From positions 1-5,952 of the forward strand of contig JAGSPQ010000256.1 of assembly GCA_018262385.1 (NCBI GenBank): 5,952 bases of DNA, in the 5' to 3' direction. Positions within the stretch are counted from its first letter, which is position 1; each line of letters starts with the position of its first letter. The position numbers and the translations under genes are program-made. The notes below the pieces were generated by a model. The model was given only the letters and a program-made list of their open reading frames with translations, did not search any database and had not been told where the DNA came from. This document shows positions 1-4,842 of the stretch, piece by piece. Origin of the DNA: Myxococcaceae bacterium (lineage in GTDB: Bacteria > Myxococcota > Myxococcia > Myxococcales > Myxococcaceae).

Positions 1-629
1 GGGCGGTCGAGGATCAGGTCAAGTGCGTGGTCCTCTCGGGGGCCGGCGGCAAGGCCTTCGCTGCCGGCGCGGACATCGCCGAGCTGCGCGAGCGCACCCA
101 CCAGGAAGCCTTCTGGGGCGTCAACCAGACGCTGTTCCAGAAGCTCGAGGACTTCCCCCGGCCGACGATCGCCGCGATCGACGGCTTTGCCCTCGGCGGC
201 GGCCTCGAGCTGGCGCTGGCCTGCGATCTGAGGGTCGCCGCGAAGACCGCGAAGATCGGGCTGCCCGAGGTGACGCTGGGGATCTTCCCGGCCGCGGGCG
301 GCACCTGGCGGCTGCCGAGGCTGGTCGGGCTGGGCCGCGCCAAGGAGCTCGTCTTCACCGGGCGGATCGTCGACGCCGAGGAGGCCGACGGGTGGGGCCT
401 GTTCGAGAAGCTCGTCGCCGCCGACGCGCTGAGCGCAGCGTTCGAGCTGGCCGGGGTGATTGCGAAGAACGCTCCGCTGGCGCTGCAGGTGGCAAAGGTC
501 TCGCTCAACACCCTGGCCCGCGGCGAGAGCACGGTGTCGGTCGAGCGGCTGGGCCAGGCGCTGCTGTTCGACTCCCCCGAGAAACGGACCCGGATGACGG
601 CCTTCCTCGAGAAGCGAAACAAGCGCTGA
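1..629 (+). CDS. Enoyl-CoA hydratase/isomerase (crotonase) family protein, 5'-truncated by window edge
   Basis: This cytoplasmic enzyme is predicted to add water to trans-2-enoyl-CoA, giving 3-hydroxyacyl-CoA, the second step of beta-oxidation. The frame is open from base 3 with no start in view, so the N-terminal strand-helix region of a usual ~260-residue crotonase is missing; about 208 residues remain. The GTG at 27 is an internal Val, not a credible start. Visible crotonase features are FAAGADI (oxyanion-hole and CoA-binding loop, about 57-77), GFALGGGLELA with the first catalytic Glu at 207-209, and GLPEVTLGIFP with the second catalytic Glu at 267-269, followed by GGTWRLPRLVG. Both glutamates match Glu144 and Glu164 of rat mitochondrial hydratase, which favours true hydratase activity over family members lacking one of them. 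The C-terminus, with NAPLALQ and a terminal EKRNKR, is complete. The next gene is a dehydrogenase for the following step. Substrate chain length cannot be read from sequence. Confidence 0.93.
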   Translation, partial: AVEDQVKCVVLSGAGGKAFAAGADIAELRERTHQEAFWGVNQTLFQKLEDFPRPTIAAIDGFALGGGLELALACDLRVAAKTAKIGLPEVTLGIFPAAGGTWRLPRLVGLGRAKELVFTGRIVDAEEADGWGLFEKLVAADALSAAFELAGVIAKNAPLALQVAKVSLNTLARGESTVSVERLGQALLFDSPEKRTRMTAFLEKRNKR

Positions 630-702
630 CCGCCCACCCGCGCCGGGCGCTCCACGCGCGATAGTCAGACGAGAAGGCGCCGGTCGCTGCTACCGTCCCA
701 CC

Positions 703-708
703 GGGGAG
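703..708 (+). promoter_or_regulatory. Ribosome binding site for the 3-hydroxyacyl-CoA dehydrogenase gene
   Basis: GGGGAG lies nine bases upstream of the ATG at 718 and supports that start. The rest of the 88-base gap after the hydratase stop (630-717) shows no convincing promoter boxes, no T-tract terminator and no small ORF with a good start. Read-through from the upstream gene is therefore the simplest reading, although an internal promoter cannot be excluded in such GC-rich DNA. Confidence 0.7.
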
Positions 709-717
709 CACCGCGAC

Positions 718-1569
718 ATGACCACCATTACCCACGTCGGAGTCCTCGGGGCCGGCACCATGGGCCACGGGATCGCCCACGTCTGCGCCACCGCCGGGCT
801 CGAGGTCGTCCTCTACGACGTCACCCTCCCGCTGGCCCAGGCGGGGGTGGAGAAGATCCGCCAGAACCTCGAGATCGGGGTCGAGAAGAAGAAGGTCACC
901 CCGGCCGACCGCGACGCGGCGCTGAAGCGGATCACCCCCACCGGCGCGCTGAGCGACGTCGGGCCCTGCCAGCTGGTGATCGAGGCGATTCCCGAGAAGA
1001 TGGAACTCAAGCAGAAGGTCTTCAAGGAGCTCTCGTCGATCTGCGCCCCCGAGGCGCTGCTCGCCAGCAACACCAGCTCGCTCTCGCTGACCGAGATCGC
1101 CGCCTCGGCGACCCACCCCCACCGGGTGGTGGGGATGCACTTCTTCAACCCCGTGCACCTGATGAAGCTGCTCGAGGTGGTCCGCGCCTACCAGACGTCT
1201 GAGGCGTCGATCGCGACGGCGCGCGCGTTCGGCGAGAAGATCGGCAAGCAGCTGGTGGTGGTGAAGGACTCGCCCGGCTTCGCCTCGACCCGGCTGGGGG
1301 TCGCGGTGGGGCTCGAGGCGGTGCGGATGCTGGAAGAGGGCGTCGCCTCGGCCGAGGACATCGATCGCGCGATGGAGCTCGGCTACGGCTACCCGATGGG
1401 GCCGCTGAAGCTGGGCGATCTGGTCGGCCTCGACATCCGCCTCGCCATCGCCGAGTACCTGTACGCAGAGCTCGGCTCGCCGACCTTCCGCCCGCCCCAG
1501 CTGCTCAAGAAGATGGTCCGCGCAGGTAAGCTCGGGAAGAAGTCTGGCGAAGGCTTCTACAAGTATTGA
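718..1569 (+). CDS. 3-hydroxyacyl-CoA dehydrogenase (3-hydroxybutyryl-CoA dehydrogenase type), NAD-dependent
   Basis: The predicted reaction is NAD-dependent oxidation of (S)-3-hydroxyacyl-CoA to 3-ketoacyl-CoA, the third step of beta-oxidation, in the cytoplasm. The 283-residue length is normal for the single-function short enzyme (Hbd/PaaH-like). The Rossmann domain opens with VGVLGAGTMGHGIAH (residues 7-21), and Asp34 ends the second strand, as expected for NAD preference. SNTSSLSLTEIA (117-128) supplies the active-site Ser120. GMHFFNPV (139-146) carries the catalytic His141 and Asn144, and Glu153 in KLLEVV completes the His-Glu pair. The C-terminal helical domain has GYPMGPLKLGDLVGLD and ends in the usual KxGxGFYKY tail. 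The Asn that normally follows PGF (Asn208 of the human mitochondrial enzyme) is Thr191 here, in PGFASTRLG. As far as I recall, a PGFxxSRLG-type branch of the family shares this change. The ATG start has a GGGGAG site nine bases upstream. The stop overlaps the kinase start. A role in fatty-acid, butanoyl-CoA or phenylacetate breakdown cannot be separated from sequence. Confidence 0.95.
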   Translation: MTTITHVGVLGAGTMGHGIAHVCATAGLEVVLYDVTLPLAQAGVEKIRQNLEIGVEKKKVTPADRDAALKRITPTGALSDVGPCQLVIEAIPEKMELKQKVFKELSSICAPEALLASNTSSLSLTEIAASATHPHRVVGMHFFNPVHLMKLLEVVRAYQTSEASIATARAFGEKIGKQLVVVKDSPGFASTRLGVAVGLEAVRMLEEGVASAEDIDRAMELGYGYPMGPLKLGDLVGLDIRLAIAEYLYAELGSPTFRPPQLLKKMVRAGKLGKKSGEGFYKY

Positions 1570-3806
1570 CGACTGGTCCTCAAAACGCGGTTCCCTTCGG
1601 GAAGTACCTGCTGCTCAAGCGGCTGGCCGTCGGCGGGATGGCGGAGCTCTACCTCGCGAAGGACCCGGCGAACGATCAGCTGGTCGTGATCAAGCGGATC
1701 CTGCCGTACCTGGCGCAGGAGACCGAGTTCGTCCGGATGTTCCTCGACGAGGCGCGGATCGCCGCCCAGCTGCACCACCCCCACATCATTCAGATGCACG
1801 AGCTGGGGCACCTCGAGGGCTCGATCTTCATCGCGATGGAGTTCGTCGAGGGCGTCGACCTGCGGAAGATCCTCCAGCAGGAACAGAAGCGCCTCTCGGT
1901 GGTCCCGCCCGACATCGCCGCCTGGCTCACCGCCCGGCTGTGCGAGGGGCTGCACTACGCCCACAACAAGGGCGGCGGCGATGGCCGGCCGCTCGGAATC
2001 ATCCACCGCGACGTCAGCCCGCAGAACCTGATGGTCGGCTACCGCGGCGAGGTGAAGCTGGTCGACTTCGGGATCGCCAAGGCCACCAGCTTCATGGAGC
2101 GCAGCAAGCCGGGGGTGATCAAGGGCAAGTTCCTCTACCTCTCGCCCGAGCAGCTCTCGCAAGACCGCATCGATCACCGCGCCGACATCTTCGCGGTGGG
2201 CACGATGCTCTACGAGGTCACCACCGGAAAGAGCCCGTTCTACAAGCCGACCACCGAGGCGGTGATCTACGCGATCCGCGCCGAGGAGCCGCCCCCGCCG
2301 CACCTCACCACCAACGGCTATCCGGCCGAGCTGTCGCGCATCATCATGCGGTGCCTGCTGAAGGATCGCGGCCGCCGGTACCAGCAGGCCGGGGAAGTCC
2401 ACGCCGACCTCGAAGCGTGGATGCGCAAAGAGTCGCCGACCACGATGGGCACCGTCGTCGACTACGTCGACAAGCTGTTCGGCGATCAGGAAGAGCGCAC
2501 CTCGATCTTCATTCCTCCCAACGCGCGCGGCGAGCGGACCACCGTCGAGGGAGCGCCCCGGCGCCGGCTCACCAGCGAGAGCGTCCCCACCGCGCCGGGG
2601 ATGGGGGCGGCCCAGCGGACCAACTCCAACCCGACGGTGCCGATCGCGCCCTTCAAGAACATCAACGAAGAGACCACCCGGCCGATCGCGACCGCGCTCG
2701 AAGAGGCGGTCAGCCCTTCGGTCGGCCGCAGGCCCACGCCCGCGGGCGGGGTGGCGGTGTCCGAGGATGACAACCGGACCCAGACGGTGCGGTCCTCGGA
2801 CATCGAGCGGGCGATCGGCGGCCGGCCGGTCATCTCGGTGGTCACCGTGCCCAACACGCCTCCTCCCGAACGGAAGGCCAGCGGCGCTGTCCCGATCGGC
2901 GCGAGGGAAGTCACCGGCAACACCGCGCCGCTGATCCCCTCGCCCCGGCTGCCGGTGCCGGTCGAGGCGATCGAGGCGACCGCGATCAGCGGGGCAGGGC
3001 GGCTGCTGACCGGCGACTCGCTGGTCGAGCTGACTCCCAGCGCTCCGAGCGCCATCCCCGGGCCGGCGTCTCCCGTCACCGTCGCGACCCGCCGCAGCCG
3101 GGACTTCCCGCAGCACAGCGCGCCGCCGGTGCCCTCGTACCTTCCCGAGGAGCCGCAGACGCTCGGGGCGCGGCCCTCGACCACCCGTGGGGCGCTGCTC
3201 ACCCCGGCGCCTCCGGTGTCGGCCGAGACGCGCGCGGGTCCCCGGCCTTCCGACACCTTCGCCGACGCCGACGACGCGGTCTCGTATGACCCGAGCGACG
3301 AAGAATCGACGATGGACTTCCGGGCCAACTCCGGCCCCGACCTGAAGCCGGTTCGGCGCGACTCGACGTTCATCAATCCCGAGGCCGAAGGGCTGCTGGT
3401 GCGAAAGCCGTGGCTGATCGCCGTCTTCGCGTTCCTGGCGGTGCTGATCCTCGGGCTGCTGCTGATCGTCTGGGCCCGGCCCGAGCGAAAGCTGCCGGGG
3501 CCCGCCACTGGCGCGGGCGACTCGACGGCGCCGGCCCAGGGCGACGAGATTCCCCCCGAGGCGCCCAGTGATCTGACCGACTCGGGCAAGACGATGGTGC
3601 GGTTTGCCGCGCCGGCGGGGACGGTGATCATCCACGACAACACCTCGTTTCAGCCGAACAAGCCGTACCCGCTGTTCCCCGGAAGCTTCACCCTCGCGTA
3701 CCGCTGCCCGAAGAAGGGGCGGCGGGCGGGCGAGGTCCTCAACACCTCGGTCACGGTCGAGCACAACAAAGCGGCCGGCCAGGTGATCCCGCTCAGCTGC
3801 CGGTAG
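1566..3806 (+). CDS. Membrane-anchored Hanks-type Ser/Thr protein kinase with long disordered linker and C-terminal outer domain
   Basis: This kinase is predicted to phosphorylate Ser/Thr of itself and other proteins. The catalytic domain spans about residues 13-285: nucleotide loop AVGGMAELYLA (first glycine replaced by Ala21), ATP-anchoring Lys43 in VVIKRI, helix-C Glu62, catalytic loop HRDVSPQN (147-154, Asp149 and Asn154), DFG at 167-169, and SPEQ (193-196) in place of APE. All core catalytic residues are present, so it should be active. Residues ~290-613 form a low-complexity Pro/Thr/Ser/Arg linker with possible autophosphorylation spots (Thr582 in DEESTMDF, Thr601 in RRDSTF). One membrane helix spans residues 616-636 and is followed by Arg/Lys-containing sequence. 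The last ~100 residues, probably outside the membrane, look beta-rich and loosely PEGA-like, with Cys714 and Cys745. The start is TTG, overlapping the previous stop by four bases (TTGA). A weak GAAGG lies 12 bases upstream, and the next in-frame ATG (1638) would remove half the nucleotide loop. The kinase call is firm; substrate and stimulus are unknown. Confidence 0.95.
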   Translation: MTTGPQNAVPFGKYLLLKRLAVGGMAELYLAKDPANDQLVVIKRILPYLAQETEFVRMFLDEARIAAQLHHPHIIQMHELGHLEGSIFIAMEFVEGVDLRKILQQEQKRLSVVPPDIAAWLTARLCEGLHYAHNKGGGDGRPLGIIHRDVSPQNLMVGYRGEVKLVDFGIAKATSFMERSKPGVIKGKFLYLSPEQLSQDRIDHRADIFAVGTMLYEVTTGKSPFYKPTTEAVIYAIRAEEPPPPHLTTNGYPAELSRIIMRCLLKDRGRRYQQAGEVHADLEAWMRKESPTTMGTVVDYVDKLFGDQEERTSIFIPPNARGERTTVEGAPRRRLTSESVPTAPGMGAAQRTNSNPTVPIAPFKNINEETTRPIATALEEAVSPSVGRRPTPAGGVAVSEDDNRTQTVRSSDIERAIGGRPVISVVTVPNTPPPERKASGAVPIGAREVTGNTAPLIPSPRLPVPVEAIEATAISGAGRLLTGDSLVELTPSAPSAIPGPASPVTVATRRSRDFPQHSAPPVPSYLPEEPQTLGARPSTTRGALLTPAPPVSAETRAGPRPSDTFADADDAVSYDPSDEESTMDFRANSGPDLKPVRRDSTFINPEAEGLLVRKPWLIAVFAFLAVLILGLLLIVWARPERKLPGPATGAGDSTAPAQGDEIPPEAPSDLTDSGKTMVRFAAPAGTVIIHDNTSFQPNKPYPLFPGSFTLAYRCPKKGRRAGEVLNTSVTVEHNKAAGQVIPLSCR

Positions 3807-3818
3807 CCGGGTTACCGG
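3800..3818. terminator. GC-rich hairpin spanning the stops of two convergent genes (possible bidirectional terminator or processing stem)
   Basis: CCGGTA at 3800-3805 is the inverted complement of TACCGG at 3813-3818. In the forward transcript the stem can extend inward by a G-U and a C-G pair (3806/3812, 3807/3811), giving eight pairs and a three-base loop. The kinase TAG (3804-3806) and the opposing gene's TAA (3812-3814 on the reverse strand) both lie within the stem. No T-tract follows on either strand, so this is not a classical intrinsic terminator. It may slow polymerase, protect 3' ends, or be chance in GC-rich DNA. Confidence 0.35.
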
Positions 3819-4828
3819 GCCGGCGGCGCACCCAGCGACGGCCGGGGCGCCACCGCCGCGCGATCGGCCAGCGCGACCACTTTCTGGAACAGCCGCAGCC
3901 CGAACGGCCCGAAGTCCGCTCGGTGGAACATCCGCCGCGCCTGGGCCTGCGCGATCTTGCCTGCCTCGGGGCGCCCGGTTCCGGCGAAGAACTCACCCTG
4001 CCGCCACAGCCGCCGCGCATACAGCTCACGCACCGCCGGGGTGAAGTAGCCCTCGGCCAGCTCTTTGAGCTTCTGATCGATCGCCGCCTGCTCCGCCTTC
4101 TGCGCGCGCAGCGCCTCGAGGTCGCGGCCGAGCGTCTCGAGCAGCGCCTCGGCCGGCAGCCACGCCTGGATCTCCGGCTCGTCGTGGAGCGCCCCCGACT
4201 TCGCCGCCAGCGCCTCGTCTTCCGGCTCGGGCTGCGCCACCGCCAGCTGCGTCTCGTCCGGCGTCACCTTCAGGTAGTGGAGGTTCTGGTACGCCCCGTC
4301 GGGCAGGCCGTTCTTCACCCGCAGGTTCTGCCCCCAGCCGCGCGCCAGCTCTTCGAGCACCCGCTGGAGCGGCACCTCCATCACCTGGCGGCCCTGCACC
4401 AGCTCGCGCTGCTGGCGGCGGTACCTCGAGCGGTTGGTCTCGGCCCGATCGAGCTGCTGCACGCCGAACTCGTCGTGGAGGATCCCCTGGAAGAACTCGA
4501 CCCCTCCCCCGCGCGCGGGACGGCCGAAGAACAGCATCCGCTCGCCAGTGCCGAGCACGGGAGACAGCAGGCCCGGCAGCTCGGCGGGAGCGGCGCTGAC
4601 GGTGGGCTGGGGCCCGGCCTCGGCCACCGGGGCCTCGAGCTCCACGCCGCTCGAGCGCAGCTGGTAGAGCGCCTTCTTCGCCGCGCGCGCGAGCGGCTTC
4701 GACTTCGAGCCCGCCAGCGCCTCGGGCAAGTCCTTCTGCTTGGCCTTCACGTGGGCGGCGAGCACCTCGAGCGCCTGCGCTTCGGGGAGCTTCTCGACGT
4801 CGGCGGCGGACAGCTTCAGAGGATCCAT
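3812..4828 (-). CDS. Uncharacterised 338-residue, helix-rich soluble protein
   Basis: I do not recognise a named family. There is no signal peptide or membrane segment, so it is probably cytoplasmic. Residues 1-65 are Ala/Lys-rich helical sequence, with a basic patch at 42-58 (KSKPLARAAKKALYQLR) that resembles a HEAT-like or nucleic-acid-contacting helix. A Pro/Ala linker (66-90) leads to a segment that looks like alternating strands: GERMLFFGRP, then GGGVEFFQGILHDEFGVQQL (107-126). An Arg/Gln-rich helix follows (128-148). An acidic stretch (199-205) precedes a long helical C-terminal half, with LPAEALLETLGRDLEALRAQ near 224-243 and YARRLWRQGEF...GRPEAGKIAQAQ near 270-296, reminiscent of helical-repeat packing. 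The last ~15 residues are Pro/Ala/Arg-rich and probably disordered. The ATG has AAAGGA eight bases upstream. It follows the membrane protein gene by 12 bases and converges on the kinase with five bases between stops. Balanced amino-acid composition marks it as the real frame against the large overlapping opposite-strand ORF. Confidence 0.82.
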   Translation of the reverse strand: MDPLKLSAADVEKLPEAQALEVLAAHVKAKQKDLPEALAGSKSKPLARAAKKALYQLRSSGVELEAPVAEAGPQPTVSAAPAELPGLLSPVLGTGERMLFFGRPARGGGVEFFQGILHDEFGVQQLDRAETNRSRYRRQQRELVQGRQVMEVPLQRVLEELARGWGQNLRVKNGLPDGAYQNLHYLKVTPDETQLAVAQPEPEDEALAAKSGALHDEPEIQAWLPAEALLETLGRDLEALRAQKAEQAAIDQKLKELAEGYFTPAVRELYARRLWRQGEFFAGTGRPEAGKIAQAQARRMFHRADFGPFGLRLFQKVVALADRAAVAPRPSLGAPPAR

Positions 4829-4836
4829 GGGGGAGG

Positions 4837-4842
4837 TCCTTT
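4837..4842 (-). promoter_or_regulatory. Ribosome binding site of the uncharacterised gene, overlapping the upstream stop codon
   Basis: On the reverse strand the membrane protein stop and this site read TAAAGGA: the last two bases of the TAA form the start of AAAGGA. The spacer to the ATG (4826-4828) is eight bases, close to ideal. The overlap suggests that ribosomes finishing the upstream gene could re-initiate here, so the two proteins are probably made together. It also fixes the start of the downstream gene. Confidence 0.7.

Noticed and set aside
27..29. GTG at 27 as a start for the hydratase
   Set aside because: It encodes a conserved Val inside the CVVLSGAGGKAF strand of the crotonase fold. 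Starting there would remove the N-terminal substrate-binding part, and the frame is open to the left edge.
631..649. CGCCC...GGGCG inverted repeat just after the hydratase stop
   Set aside because: It has only five pairs around a nine-base loop and no following T-tract. Such pairing is common by chance at this base composition, and the downstream gene is probably co-transcribed.
505..1158. Reverse-strand frame across the hydratase/dehydrogenase junction
   Set aside because: It is opposite two textbook enzymes with intact active sites, and its translation has no family features.
1557..3764. 735-codon open frame on the reverse strand opposite the kinase
   Set aside because: Its translation is Arg/Gly/Asp-rich low complexity with no recognisable motif, while the forward frame holds a complete kinase. 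Long opposite-strand frames are expected in DNA with GC-rich third codon positions.
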